Position numbers and translations under genes: made by a program
DNA from: Alkalibacillus silvisoli
GTDB taxonomy: Bacteria; Bacillota; Bacilli; Bacillales; Alkalibacillaceae
DNA length: 64,000 nt
Reading direction: 5' to 3'
NCBI RefSeq assembly: GCF_039521975.1
Contig: NZ_BAAACZ010000003.1
Location: 196,653 to 260,652, forward strand
The notes under the pieces: generated by a model
What the model was told of the DNA's origin: nothing
The model's input: only the letters and a program-made list of their open reading frames with translations
The model's database searches: none
Part shown: positions 1 to 8,089 of the stretch, piece by piece
How the letters are laid out: each line of letters starts with the position of its first letter
Numbering within the stretch: the stretch's first letter is position 1

Positions 1-1
1 A

Positions 2-637
2 CAATTTGGACGAAAAGTACTGCCATTTCGTGATTTTGAAAATCAACGTCTTACGTTAGTTTCTGATGAAAATAATCAAGGTGTCTTGGCTGGTTCACCT
101 TGGGAAAAGTCTAAGGCAAATCCAAAGCATGGCATAATTGGATTAGGTCCTATTCATTTAACGGTTCCAAACCTAGATCGAACTGAGCCTATTTTAACTA
201 AGTTATTAAGCTTTAGTCGTTCTGGAACATATACCCACCATCAGACAGAAAAGGAAGTTGTGGTGTTTGAAACAGGTGAAGGTGGTACTGGAGCAGAACT
301 TCATGTGCATGAACGACCTGATGTCTTAGCTGAACGTTTAGGTCGGGGTGGTGTCCATCATGTTGCGTTTCGCGTAAAGGATGAAGAAGAAATGCACCAA
401 TGGATTGATCGACTAAACAAGGCGAAAATTGGTAACTCAGGTTTTGTAGACCGTTTTTATTTTAAGTCAGTTTATTTCCGTGAACCTAATGGTATTTTAT
501 TTGAATTAGCCACTGATGGCCCAGGCTTTACGACTGATGAAGGTGAAGCAACACTTGGTGAATCATTAGCACTACCTCCATTCTTAGAAGAAAAAAGAGA
601 ACAAATCGAACGACAATTAAGTTCCATTGAATACTAA
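2..637 (+). CDS. VOC-family ring-cleaving dioxygenase, C-terminal part (5' truncated by window edge)
   Basis: The frame is open from base 2, so the gene begins outside the window; about 211 residues are visible of a family that is usually near 310. The visible part is a C-terminal vicinal-oxygen-chelate (glyoxalase-fold) domain. It has a GLGPIHLTV strand with the first metal-ligand His, a GVHHVAF strand with the second, and a PNGILFELATDGPG segment with the Glu ligand. This is the pattern of MhqO/LinE-like ring-cleaving dioxygenases linked to quinone and hydroquinone resistance. Fe(II)-dependent extradiol cleavage is inferred from the family. A TTG at 86 could be mistaken for the start, but similarity continues upstream of it. 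An MhqR-like regulator lies 46 kb away at 46431-46901. Confidence 0.85.
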   Translation, partial: QFGRKVLPFRDFENQRLTLVSDENNQGVLAGSPWEKSKANPKHGIIGLGPIHLTVPNLDRTEPILTKLLSFSRSGTYTHHQTEKEVVVFETGEGGTGAELHVHERPDVLAERLGRGGVHHVAFRVKDEEEMHQWIDRLNKAKIGNSGFVDRFYFKSVYFREPNGILFELATDGPGFTTDEGEATLGESLALPPFLEEKREQIERQLSSIEY

Positions 638-644
638 ATTTTAA

Positions 645-674
645 AAAGCCGGTTCATTCAAGTGAACTGGCTTT
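645..674 (+). terminator. Rho-independent terminator after the dioxygenase gene
   Basis: Inverted repeat AAAGCCGGTTCA / TGAACTGGCTTT with a 6-base loop, starting 8 bases after the stop codon at 637. The following T-run is short (CTTTAATT), so termination is likely but not strong. Confidence 0.7.
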
Positions 675-752
675 AATTCTATTAAGCTACATTTTTATCC
701 AAAAACTGATACAATAAAAAAGATTAATAGATTATAGTAGGTGAACATAAAC

Positions 753-1079
753 ATGAAAAAAGTACACTGTCAAAATTGTCAAAAGCAAATCGAATCGAAA
801 AAAGATTTATACACGACACAAATATTTTTCATGGTCCAAGCTTATTGTAAAAATTGTTACATAGAAAAGATTAAAAAACTCTCCTCATTAGTGGTTAGTA
901 ATACGCCATTAAATGGTAAGTATTCTAACTTTTTGGCCGCAATAACTTTGGTCGGATTAATATTAGTTTATTTTGCTGAAATACAATATATTAAAATCCC
1001 TCTAATATTAGTGTTAAGCCTCGTATTGCTAATGCGAATTTATTCTTTTGTAAGATTTGAACGTCACTTACCATTTTAA
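753..1079 (+). CDS. Small zinc-ribbon plus two-TM membrane protein (paralogue A)
   Basis: A protein of 108 residues whose family I do not recognise. The N-terminus carries CQNC (about residues 5-8) and a second pair CKNC (about 31-34), a likely Zn-binding knuckle arrangement. A conserved-looking segment with TPLNGKYSNF follows, then two hydrophobic helices (about 55-75 and 78-98) and a basic tail. ATG 753 is chosen because AGGTGA lies 8 bases upstream; an in-frame GTG at 741 lies inside that ribosome-binding site. A second copy of the same architecture is at 43814-44155 (MPFNGRYANI replaces TPLNGKYSNF), so this is a paralogous pair. A cytoplasmic Zn domain anchored by a helical hairpin is inferred. 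Confidence 0.75.
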   Translation: MKKVHCQNCQKQIESKKDLYTTQIFFMVQAYCKNCYIEKIKKLSSLVVSNTPLNGKYSNFLAAITLVGLILVYFAEIQYIKIPLILVLSLVLLMRIYSFVRFERHLPF

Positions 1080-1094
1080 AGGTGGGGTTACGCT

Positions 1095-1973
1095 ATGAGG
1101 TATAGTGTCTTATTAGTGTTATTTGGAGCAATCTTGTGGGGGACAACAGGAACAGCTCAAGCTTTGGCACCTGAATCAAGCCCATTAGTTGTAGGTGCAT
1201 TACGATTATTAATTGGTGGTGGCTCTTTAATTTTACTAATCGTTATTCAAAATCGTTTATCGATTAAAGGGATACCCAAAAAGGCATTGTTAATTAGTGC
1301 TTTAGCGATGGCATTGTATCAACCATTTTTCTTTTCAGGTGTTGATTTGACAGGGGTTGCAATTGGTACAGTTGTTGCTATTTGTAGTGCACCGGTCTTT
1401 GCAGGTATAATGGAAGGATTTATACATAAACGACTCCCTGACCGTGTTTGGGTAGTATCTACGGTACTTGCCTTAATTGGGTGTGTTTTATTGTTCCAAT
1501 CTGGTGAAGAGGTCACTTTCGATTTACTAGGGATGGTTTTTTCATTGTTGGCAGGTTTAGCATTTGCTATTTATACATTTGTAAGTAAAGACCTTGTGAC
1601 AAACTATCCACCTGATGTCGTGGTGGCCGTTGTCTTTAGTACAGCTGCAGTGTTCTTATTGCCTATTTTGTTTATCTATGATTTAAGCTTTGCATTTCAA
1701 CTTTCCGGGGCTATTAGCATGTTACACCTTGGATTGATTGCTACAGCTGTAGCTTATTTGTTGTTTGCAAGAGGGTTAAAAGGAGTACCTGCTTCGATGG
1801 CTGTAACTTTAGCATTAGCTGAACCAGTCACAGCTTTCCTACTTGGTATTTTACTACTTGGTGAGCCATTAACTGTTTTATCAGGATTTGGTTTATTTTT
1901 ATTAGTTGTCGGTTTAGTTCTACTCGCTAACAAGCCCAAAATATTATCTAGGATTGAAGCTAAAAAACAGTGA
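1095..1973 (+). CDS. EamA/DMT-family membrane exporter
   Basis: A protein of 292 residues made of ten hydrophobic helices in two repeated halves, the drug/metabolite transporter pattern. The N-terminus (LVLFGAILWGTTGTAQALAP) has the family's typical first helix, and the second half ends in LAEPVTAFLLGILLLGEPLT, the characteristic E-P motif of the last EamA repeat. It probably exports a small metabolite or amino acid by proton exchange; the substrate cannot be read from sequence. It starts 16 bases after the preceding small gene, with GGTGGGG upstream, so the two may be co-transcribed. The stop codon lies inside a convergent terminator shared with the YggT gene. Confidence 0.88.
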   Translation: MRYSVLLVLFGAILWGTTGTAQALAPESSPLVVGALRLLIGGGSLILLIVIQNRLSIKGIPKKALLISALAMALYQPFFFSGVDLTGVAIGTVVAICSAPVFAGIMEGFIHKRLPDRVWVVSTVLALIGCVLLFQSGEEVTFDLLGMVFSLLAGLAFAIYTFVSKDLVTNYPPDVVVAVVFSTAAVFLLPILFIYDLSFAFQLSGAISMLHLGLIATAVAYLLFARGLKGVPASMAVTLALAEPVTAFLLGILLLGEPLTVLSGFGLFLLVVGLVLLANKPKILSRIEAKKQ

Positions 1974-2008
1974 AGCATTACGTAAGAACGCTTAGCTTCA
2001 CTGTTTTT
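1963..2008. terminator. Bidirectional terminator between the EamA and YggT genes
   Basis: Near-perfect inverted repeat AAAAACAGTGAAGC / GCTTCACTGTTTTT separated by about 18 bases, with A-run and T-run flanks suitable for both strands. It contains the stop codons of both convergent genes (TGA 1971-1973 on plus, stop at 1998-2000 on minus). Confidence 0.85.
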
Positions 2009-2306
2009 CATTCCAGCGTCTGTCAAAACCGGTGACTAAGCTAGTTAAAAAGTAGCCAATCAAAGTGTATATTAAAAATGCAAATATTGCTGAGAATTCG
2101 ATGACAAATGTACCATCTAGCACAGTAGATGGGAAGATCCCTTCAAAAGGGTTTAATAGAGGTTCACTCGTCGTATAAACCCATTCGACAAAAGGTGCTG
2201 CCTCGGCTGCACCAAATAGTTTAAGTATGATTCGGACTCCTAGAATTAACTGAACAACACCGATAACGATATTAATTAAGTGATTAATAAATCCAATTCC
2301 TTTCAT
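1998..2306 (-). CDS. YggT family membrane protein
   Basis: A protein of 102 residues with two YggT-type hydrophobic segments: LINIVIGVVQLILGVRIILKL near the N-terminus and IFAFLIYTLIGYFLTSLVTG near the C-terminus. Between them is the family's typical loop, PFVEWVYTTSEPLLNPFEGIFPS. YggT/YlmG/Ycf19 proteins are small membrane proteins tied to nucleoid or division-site organisation in some bacteria, but their biochemical role is not settled. A strong AAGGAGG site (2315-2321) precedes the ATG. In many Bacilli the relative sits beside sepF in the division cluster; here the gene stands alone, convergent with the exporter. Confidence 0.85.
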   Translation of the reverse strand: MKGIGFINHLINIVIGVVQLILGVRIILKLFGAAEAAPFVEWVYTTSEPLLNPFEGIFPSTVLDGTFVIEFSAIFAFLIYTLIGYFLTSLVTGFDRRWNEKQ

Positions 2307-2492
2307 GGTAATACCCTCCTTATTAATTTTATGTTCCGCAATGTTTTGATTATTAAACTTAAATGGAGTCTTGAATTTAAATCTTCATTTAAAAATGTGC
2401 ATTTATTATTTGCTAAATCCCATTTGCTGCATAAGATAATTTATATATTGTTTATGTTTTATCTGATAGTTTGAAGAAGGGAGTTTCTTGTC

Positions 2493-3650
2493 GTGGGTTT
2501 AAATGATGAGATTTTTCTAAAAAATGAACGACAAGTGAGTTTATATGACCGCGCAAAACGTATATGTGAACAGGTTGAACAACATGCCCAAACAGCAGAT
2601 CAACAAGCACGGTTTCTAGATCAAACGTTGAAAATCTTAAAACGGTACGGATACTTATCGATTGTCTTACCAGAGCAATATGGTGGTGAGGATTTAAGCT
2701 TATATGAGTGGTTATTTATGCAAGAAAAGATTGCAGAAGGTGATGGAGCAACAGCCTTATCAGTTGGGTGGCATCTTGGTTTATTAATGGAGATTAAAAC
2801 AGAAGGTATTTGGTCTAATCCAGTTTATGAAGCCATTGCAGAAGAGGCGAGTAATCAAAAGCTCTTTAATCGTGCTTCGACTGAACGTAATACAGGAAGT
2901 CCAACACGTGGTGGTCAGCCTGAAACGACAGCTGTTTTTAAAGATAACCATTACATCATTAATGGTCGTAAAACATTCACAACAATGGCAGAAAAGTTGG
3001 ATTACGCTTTAGTATCAGCTTATGTACCAGACACAGAAGAGGTGGCTTGGTTTTTAGTTGATTTGTTAAAAGAAGGTATATCAATAGACCACACTTGGGA
3101 TACATTAGGCATGAGAGGAACGGGTAGTGATGACCTTGTATTAGATGAAGTTTTGGTTTCTAAAGACCGGTATGTTGAACCAGTTAGTGGGAAAAAAATG
3201 CCTAAAGCATGGCTGTTACATATTCCAGCATGTTATTTAGGTATAGCACAAGCCGCCTTAAAAGAAGCGGTATCCTTTGCACAACAATTTCAGCCCAATA
3301 GTTTAAACCATCCAATTGCTAAGACGCACCAAGTCAGACAAAAGCTTGGTGAGATGGGCCTACTTTTAATGCGTTCGCGTCATTTATTATATGACTTAGC
3401 CCAACGTTTTGATGATGATCTTGAGAAAAGGTCGTTATTAGCTAATGAACTAGCTATGGTTAAAGTGAGCATTACCAATGATGCCGAACGTGTTGTCGAT
3501 CTTGCTATGCGTATTGCTGGTGGAAGAGGTTTATCAAAAACGTATAATTTTGAAAGGTATTACCGGGATGTTAGAGCAGGCTTACACAATCCGCCGTTAG
3601 ATGATTTAGTTTATGAACAATTAGCTTCCTCTGCCTTAGGTGAGAAATAA
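2493..3650 (+). CDS. Acyl-CoA dehydrogenase family protein
   Basis: A flavoprotein-type acyl-CoA dehydrogenase of 385 residues, close to the usual length. Visible elements are the N-terminal helical domain (LPEQYGGEDLSLYEW), the beta-domain FAD/substrate region (RASTERNTGSPTRGG, FTTMAEKLDYALVSAYVPD, WDTLGMRGTGSDD) and the C-terminal four-helix domain ending with IAGGRGLSKTYNFERYYRDVRAGLHNPP, where the family binds flavin. It is expected to oxidise an acyl-CoA with electrons passed to ETF; chain length is unknown. It resembles B. subtilis YdbM. The start is GTG 2493 after GAAGGGAG. No acyl-CoA synthetase or ETF gene is adjacent. Confidence 0.85.
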   Translation: MGLNDEIFLKNERQVSLYDRAKRICEQVEQHAQTADQQARFLDQTLKILKRYGYLSIVLPEQYGGEDLSLYEWLFMQEKIAEGDGATALSVGWHLGLLMEIKTEGIWSNPVYEAIAEEASNQKLFNRASTERNTGSPTRGGQPETTAVFKDNHYIINGRKTFTTMAEKLDYALVSAYVPDTEEVAWFLVDLLKEGISIDHTWDTLGMRGTGSDDLVLDEVLVSKDRYVEPVSGKKMPKAWLLHIPACYLGIAQAALKEAVSFAQQFQPNSLNHPIAKTHQVRQKLGEMGLLLMRSRHLLYDLAQRFDDDLEKRSLLANELAMVKVSITNDAERVVDLAMRIAGGRGLSKTYNFERYYRDVRAGLHNPPLDDLVYEQLASSALGEK

Positions 3651-3714
3651 ACTTGTCACGTTAATTAAAGCACTTTATAATGAAGGAAACAGTAATTATA
3701 AGGAGTAGCGAGGT

Positions 3715-3891
3715 ATGACTACCATATTAATTATTTCAATTGTGATCGTCATTGTTGTTACGGTATTAACAATTGTTGCGATTTCAAAAGGATATGCTTA
3801 TGAACATCAAATCGATCCATTACCGAACGAGGGAACAAGTGGAGGAGAAAGTCAATCCATTAATAGGCAAAAGAAAAACGAGGACAGTTAG
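3715..3891 (+). CDS. YtzI-like small membrane protein
   Basis: A 58-residue gene with a good AAGGAG site 9 bases before the ATG. An N-terminal transmembrane helix (about residues 3-23, nearly all I/V/L/T) is followed by ISKGYAYEHQIDPLP and a hydrophilic tail. The helix plus SKGY.Y.H.IDPL pattern resembles the YtzI family of Bacillaceae, known only as a small membrane protein. Its stop codon lies inside the terminator hairpin. Identification rests on remembered family character, so the name is tentative; the coding call is well supported by RBS, frame and terminator. Confidence 0.65.
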   Translation: MTTILIISIVIVIVVTVLTIVAISKGYAYEHQIDPLPNEGTSGGESQSINRQKKNEDS

Positions 3892-3905
3892 GTGTCCTCG
3901 TTTTT
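3874..3905. terminator. Bidirectional terminator (YtzI-like gene / thioredoxin-like gene)
   Basis: Inverted repeat AAAAACGAGGACA / TGTCCTCGTTTTT with a short loop; perfect stem, A-run and T-run on opposite sides. It ends the plus-strand small gene and lies just beyond the stop of the minus-strand gene at 3915. Confidence 0.85.
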
Positions 3906-3914
3906 ATATCGGGG

Positions 3915-4328
3915 TTAGTCAATAACAAAATGGTTAAAGAAAGCTTCGAAGTCTTCATCTGGAGCTGCTCCGACGATGCGGTTGACTTCCTCTCCATTCT
4001 CATAATGGACAACAGTTGGTGTGCTTTCTAAACCATAGTCTTGCCAACCTTGTTCATGTTCTAATAGGTTGTATAAGACTAAGTCAATATCCATCTCTTC
4101 AGCTAAAGGCACTAAGCGAGGTGTCGTTTCTAAACAGTACTGACATTCAGGGCTGTAGAAGTAGACTGTAACACCTTCTTCATTTTCAAGCTTAGTCTCT
4201 AGTTCATTAGGTGAAACTTCATTATCATACAGTGGGTCATCAGTTGTATCATTCTGTGAATCAGTTAATAAGATTAATGCGATAAATAAAACGACTACAA
4301 CTGCAGCGAATATAATTAATTTCTTCAA
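3915..4328 (-). CDS. Membrane-anchored thioredoxin-like thiol-disulfide oxidoreductase (BdbA-like)
   Basis: A protein of 137 residues: an N-terminal membrane anchor (about 3-22), an acidic linker, then a thioredoxin fold with active site YSPECQYC (CxxC about residues 62-65) and the cis-Pro loop ESTPTVVHYENG. It probably faces outward and accepts or donates disulfides. It lies 2 bases downstream of the BdbC gene and is surely co-transcribed with it. The DsbB-like/thioredoxin-like pairing resembles the bdbA-bdbB pair of B. subtilis SPbeta and bdbC-bdbD. The partner substrate is not evident. Confidence 0.82.
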   Translation of the reverse strand: MKKLIIFAAVVVVLFIALILLTDSQNDTTDDPLYDNEVSPNELETKLENEEGVTVYFYSPECQYCLETTPRLVPLAEEMDIDLVLYNLLEHEQGWQDYGLESTPTVVHYENGEEVNRIVGAAPDEDFEAFFNHFVID

Positions 4329-4330
4329 GA

Positions 4331-4753
4331 TTAGTCCTCCTTTGAATATTTAAACCCTAGTAAGCTCATAATTAAAATCAACGTAAATGCTATCCCAGCT
4401 AGGAAAGGTATTGTGATAACTCCGCCCCAATTAATATATTGAGCAATACAAGATACTTGTCCGCACGCAGGAGACGAGTCTTGTAGAAATGTTACTTTTT
4501 GAATCGCGTAATGATACCAAGATGTCAAAAAGCCGATTGCAGAAAATACAATTCCATAAATGAAGGTGTTTCGGTCTTTTAAAATGATCCCGATTAAAAA
4601 GATGATGACAAGCGGATACATGATGATCCGTTGATACCAACATAATAAACACGGTTCATAATGGCGTATTTCAGAAAAGTAAAGCGAGCCAAGGGTGGCA
4701 ACTAAGGCGACAACCCAACTATAAACCGCTAAATTCTCTGCTTTCTTTTTCAT
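4331..4753 (-). CDS. bdbC: Disulfide bond formation protein BdbC/DsbB family
   Basis: A 140-residue integral membrane protein with four predicted helices. The first periplasmic-side pair is CLLC in the segment HYEPCLLCWYQRI, the quinone-reactive site of DsbB/BdbC, and the second is formed by the Cys residues of SPACGQVSCIAQY. The family re-oxidises an extracytoplasmic thiol oxidase and passes electrons to the quinone pool. It is followed at once by the thioredoxin-like gene, its likely partner. The ATG at 4753 lies about 145 bases from the divergent gene at 4899, leaving room for a promoter. Confidence 0.9.
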   Translation of the reverse strand: MKKKAENLAVYSWVVALVATLGSLYFSEIRHYEPCLLCWYQRIIMYPLVIIFLIGIILKDRNTFIYGIVFSAIGFLTSWYHYAIQKVTFLQDSSPACGQVSCIAQYINWGGVITIPFLAGIAFTLILIMSLLGFKYSKED

Positions 4754-4898
4754 ATATTAATCCCCTAACCATTTTACTTAAAATACCTTTATATATAGAA
4801 ATTATAGTATGAATCGTTACATAAAGTAAGTAATTTGTTTGAACATTTTCTAACTAAATCAAAATAGTGTATGATAATAAAAGATTGGAGGTAAGTAG

Positions 4899-5687
4899 AT
4901 GGGTAAATTTCATAGTTTTAGTAGTCGAATCGGAACAGCTTTTATGACCCTTTTAATAGCGTATGTTGTTTATTTGTTTTATACAGGCTTTCATTTAACT
5001 GAAGCTTTTGATTTGTTATCAAATCCTATTATTTGGGCTGTCTTTATTTTATATTTAGTCCTAAGCTCTTATGTGAATGAGTGGATCGCTAGGAAACTAG
5101 AAGACGAATCGAGACGAATGTTTGTCTCTTTATACATGATATCAGGAATGTTTGTGTGGTTTGTTTTTTACATTCCAGTATTATTTTCATCATTTTTTGT
5201 GTACATATATTTAACGCTTTATAGCAGTATTTTTACAGTTATTGCGTTTATATTGTTCTATTTTATCGAATCATTCACAAGGAAATCACGAAGGCGTCCA
5301 TTCTTTGTCGGATTTCCAGCGATTATCATCTTAATGATTATTTTAATAGTTAACCCTTCTATTACTGAAGGATTTGAAGCGGAATATCGTGACGGAGAAT
5401 ATGTAGCAACGTTTGAAAAGCTTAATGGTGAAGAAGTAGTCGATATACCTGTTGAAGAGGGACACCATTATGAGGTGAGCGTTAATTGGGAGCTAGACGA
5501 TGATACATTGCCATATGGATTAAAGATTCATCCATCTGCTAGTAACCTTGGAAATATAGAACATATCGGTGAAGATGAGGAATGGCTTTATCAAGTAGAA
5601 GCTCATCGTACTGATGATTTACAAATTATATATCATGGTAAAGATATTGGTGGAACAATTACATTTACTTGGAGAGAACTAGACTAG
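4899..5687 (+). CDS. Unknown membrane protein with acidic C-terminal extracytoplasmic domain
   Basis: I do not recognise this 262-residue protein. The first about 155 residues hold roughly five hydrophobic helices with a short basic loop (FTRKSRRRP) before the last helix. The remaining about 105 residues are hydrophilic and strongly acidic, with alternating polar/hydrophobic stretches typical of a beta-rich domain (YEVSVNWELDDDTLPYG, TITFTWRELD), probably outside the membrane. RBS TTGGAGG precedes the ATG. The gene is monocistronic, with a terminator directly after it. Confidence 0.7.
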   Translation: MGKFHSFSSRIGTAFMTLLIAYVVYLFYTGFHLTEAFDLLSNPIIWAVFILYLVLSSYVNEWIARKLEDESRRMFVSLYMISGMFVWFVFYIPVLFSSFFVYIYLTLYSSIFTVIAFILFYFIESFTRKSRRRPFFVGFPAIIILMIILIVNPSITEGFEAEYRDGEYVATFEKLNGEEVVDIPVEEGHHYEVSVNWELDDDTLPYGLKIHPSASNLGNIEHIGEDEEWLYQVEAHRTDDLQIIYHGKDIGGTITFTWRELD

Positions 5688-5713
5688 ACTGTCTTCTTGG
5701 CAGTCTTTTTTTT
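5686..5713 (+). terminator. Rho-independent terminator after the unknown membrane protein
   Basis: Short stem AGACTG / CAGTCT with a 9-base loop, overlapping the stop codon and followed by eight T residues. Confidence 0.7.
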
Positions 5714-5729
5714 GTTTTTGTAAAGTGTA

Positions 5730-5771
5730 TTGAAAAATAATTATATTTAACGTATGCTTATATAATTATAT
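5730..5771 (+). promoter_or_regulatory. Putative ars promoter and ArsR operator
   Basis: TTGAAA (5730-5735), 17-base spacer, TATGCT (5753-5758) fits a sigma-A promoter. A perfect 12-bp palindrome ATATAATTATAT (5760-5771) lies directly downstream of the -10, where ArsR-type repressors commonly bind. Operator assignment is inferred from position and symmetry only. Confidence 0.45.
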
Positions 5772-5794
5772 GTTTATATAGAGGTGATACTCTT

Positions 5795-6139
5795 ATGGAA
5801 AAGGTAGCATTATCGGCACATGAAGTATCAAAAGTGCTGAAATTATTAGGGGATAACACTCGACTAAAAATTATGCAGTATGTCTTTGAGCAAGAATGCT
5901 GTGTTTGTGAATTAGTTGAATTATTAAATATGTCTCAGCCTTCTATTAGTCAACACTTAAGAAAGTTAAGGGACGCTCAATTAGTACAAGAAAGGCGTAA
6001 AGGAAATTGGGTCTTTTATAAAGTGAACGTGGAGAATCGTGCTTATAATTTGATTGAAAACATCATAAGAGAACTGCCTAGCATAAAAGATAACTTAGAA
6101 GATTTAGATCGACAAAACTTACGCATTATATGTGATTAA
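5795..6139 (+). CDS. arsR: ArsR-family arsenic-responsive repressor
   Basis: A winged-helix repressor of 114 residues. The metalloid-sensing alpha-3 motif ECCVCEL gives the CxC pair (plus one extra Cys), followed by the recognition helix MSQPSISQHLRKLRDAQLV and the beta-wing ERRKGNWVFYKV. In the family, As(III)/Sb(III) binding to these cysteines releases the promoter. It is the first gene of an arsR-arsB-arsC operon, 21 bases ahead of arsB, and preceded by a palindromic AT-rich site. RBS GAGGTG precedes the ATG. Confidence 0.93.
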   Translation: MEKVALSAHEVSKVLKLLGDNTRLKIMQYVFEQECCVCELVELLNMSQPSISQHLRKLRDAQLVQERRKGNWVFYKVNVENRAYNLIENIIRELPSIKDNLEDLDRQNLRIICD

Positions 6140-6160
6140 TGAGATAGAAGGGAGTACATC

Positions 6161-7459
6161 ATGGAATTAACGTTTGCTATTATTATTTTTCTAGCAACAT
6201 TAATTTTAGTCATTTGGCAACCTAAAGGTCTAGGGATTGGGTGGTCAGCTTGTTTCGGAGCTTTAGTTGCACTTATGGTTGGTGTTGTAACGGTCCAAGA
6301 TGTCATAGACGTAACTGGACTAGTATGGAATGCGACTTTTGCTTTTGTTGCCATTATTATTATTTCACTTATTTTAGACGAAATTGGATTTTTTGAATGG
6401 TCAGCATTGCATATGGCCCGTTTAGCGGGTGGGAATGGTGTGAAGATGTTTATCTTAGTCACACTTTTAGGTGCTGCAGTAGCTGCATTGTTTGCTAACG
6501 ATGGGGCAGCACTTATTTTAACGCCAATTGTTTTATCAATGGTTCGTGCATTGAATTTTAAAGAGGCCATGATTTTGCCTTTTATTATGGCAAGTGGCTT
6601 TATAGCAGATACGACATCATTACCTCTTGTCATTAGTAACTTAGTTAATATCGTGTCAGCTGACTTTTTCGAGATTGGTTTTATAGAATATATGTTACGA
6701 ATGGTTGTTCCTAACATATTCTCAACGATTGCTAGTATTATTGTTTTATATCTCTTCTTTAGAAAATCAATCCCTAAAAGTTATGATATGAGTAATCTTA
6801 AAGATCCTAAAGAAGTGATTAAAGATTACAAGTTGTTTCGAATTTCATGGGTGATTTTAGCTATTTTAGTAGTTGGTTACTTTATGACAGAAGGTTTAGA
6901 AACAGTACCGGTATCATTTGTTGCTGGTTTCATAGCTATAATATTCTTATTTTTAGCTAAACGAAGTCCAGTAGTTCCGACGACAGAAGTAGTTAAAGGT
7001 GCACCTTGGGCGATTGTCTTCTTCTCAATCGGGATGTATGTTGTCGTTTATGGATTACGAAATGTTGGTCTAACTGATGTCTTAGCACAAGTAATAGAAA
7101 GCTCAGCACAACAAGGTTTATTAGCGGCGACTTTTTCAATGGGCTTTATTGCGGCGATCTTATCTTCAGTTATGAATAATATGCCGACAGTGATGATTAA
7201 CGCTTTAGCGATTGATGTAACGAATACGACAGGAGTTATTCGAGAAGCGCTAATTTATGCAAACATTATTGGTAGTGATTTAGGGCCTAAGATTACACCG
7301 ATAGGTTCTTTAGCGACTTTATTATGGTTACACGTACTATATAAAAAAGGTATCTATATATCATGGGGTTATTACTTTAAAGTAGGTTTGATTTTAACAA
7401 TCCCTGTACTTGTTTTTACCTTATTAGGCTTATACGTATCATTAGTATTAATCAGTTAA
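6161..7459 (+). CDS. arsB: Arsenical efflux pump membrane protein ArsB
   Basis: A 432-residue protein with about 11-12 hydrophobic helices, the standard length and topology of ArsB carriers. Family-typical segments include FANDGAALILTPIVL, FIADTTSLPLVISNLVNI and NNMPTVMINALAI, plus the late GSDLGPKITPIGSLATLLWLHVL. ArsB extrudes As(OH)3/Sb(OH)3 using the membrane potential or proton gradient, alone or with ArsA; no arsA is present here, so it probably works alone. It is followed by arsC 15 bases later. This is ArsB type rather than Acr3. Confidence 0.93.
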   Translation: MELTFAIIIFLATLILVIWQPKGLGIGWSACFGALVALMVGVVTVQDVIDVTGLVWNATFAFVAIIIISLILDEIGFFEWSALHMARLAGGNGVKMFILVTLLGAAVAALFANDGAALILTPIVLSMVRALNFKEAMILPFIMASGFIADTTSLPLVISNLVNIVSADFFEIGFIEYMLRMVVPNIFSTIASIIVLYLFFRKSIPKSYDMSNLKDPKEVIKDYKLFRISWVILAILVVGYFMTEGLETVPVSFVAGFIAIIFLFLAKRSPVVPTTEVVKGAPWAIVFFSIGMYVVVYGLRNVGLTDVLAQVIESSAQQGLLAATFSMGFIAAILSSVMNNMPTVMINALAIDVTNTTGVIREALIYANIIGSDLGPKITPIGSLATLLWLHVLYKKGIYISWGYYFKVGLILTIPVLVFTLLGLYVSLVLIS

Positions 7460-7474
7460 TTGGAGTGATTAAAG

Positions 7475-7915
7475 ATGGACAAACCAATTGTATATTTCTT
7501 ATGCACAGGTAATTCATGCAGAAGTCAAATGGCTGAAGGATTAGGTAAGGCGATATTGAAAGATGAATGGGCGGTTCATAGTGCTGGAATTGAAGCACAT
7601 GGAGTTAATCCAAAAGCGATTGAAATGATGGATGAGATTAATATAGATATTCGAAACCAAGAGTCTTCTATAATTGATCGAGATATTTTAAGCAATGCTA
7701 ATCTTGTTATAACGTTATGTGGAGATGCAAAGGAAAATTGTCCTGTTATTCCAGTAGGTGTTGAAACAGATCATTGGGGACTTGTTGACCCGGCTAAAGC
7801 AGAAGGAACAGAAGAAGAGGTTAATAAGGTATTTCGTGCTGTCCGTCGGGAAATACAAAATCGTCTAGAAGTATTGAAACGAAAAATAAACCAATTCATT
7901 GATTTGCCTAAGTAA
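7475..7915 (+). CDS. arsC: Arsenate reductase, thioredoxin-coupled (LMW-PTP fold)
   Basis: A 146-residue protein starting with the P-loop CTGNSCRS, whose nucleophile is Cys10. The two resolving cysteines fall at Cys82 and Cys89 within LCGDAKENCP, exactly the Cys10/82/89 triad known for the staphylococcal pI258 enzyme. It reduces arsenate to arsenite, with a disulfide relay ending at Cys82-Cys89 that is reduced by thioredoxin. It supplies the substrate of the ArsB pump encoded just upstream. Confidence 0.95.
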   Translation: MDKPIVYFLCTGNSCRSQMAEGLGKAILKDEWAVHSAGIEAHGVNPKAIEMMDEINIDIRNQESSIIDRDILSNANLVITLCGDAKENCPVIPVGVETDHWGLVDPAKAEGTEEEVNKVFRAVRREIQNRLEVLKRKINQFIDLPK

Positions 7916-8089
7916 ATGATCTTTGGGAATAACTGCATCGTATAACCCGGAGTCATCACTTATATTTAACGAAAGTTGACACTCAATCATCCAATCCCTC
8001 ACTTTTATGTACTATCCCTATTATAAATGAAAGCGAGGCTTGGACAAAGGGGATGAAGTGTTGTCAAAAGGGAATACATGTTAGTTAAG

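Noticed and set aside
2280..2474. 64-codon plus-strand frame in the gap before the acyl-CoA dehydrogenase
   Set aside because: No RBS, extreme AT-driven residue composition and overlap with the yggT start.
6136..6717. 193-codon minus-strand frame antisense to arsB
   Set aside because: Shadow of the real arsB frame; composition is low-complexity Ile/Ala/Lys/Thr and there is no RBS.
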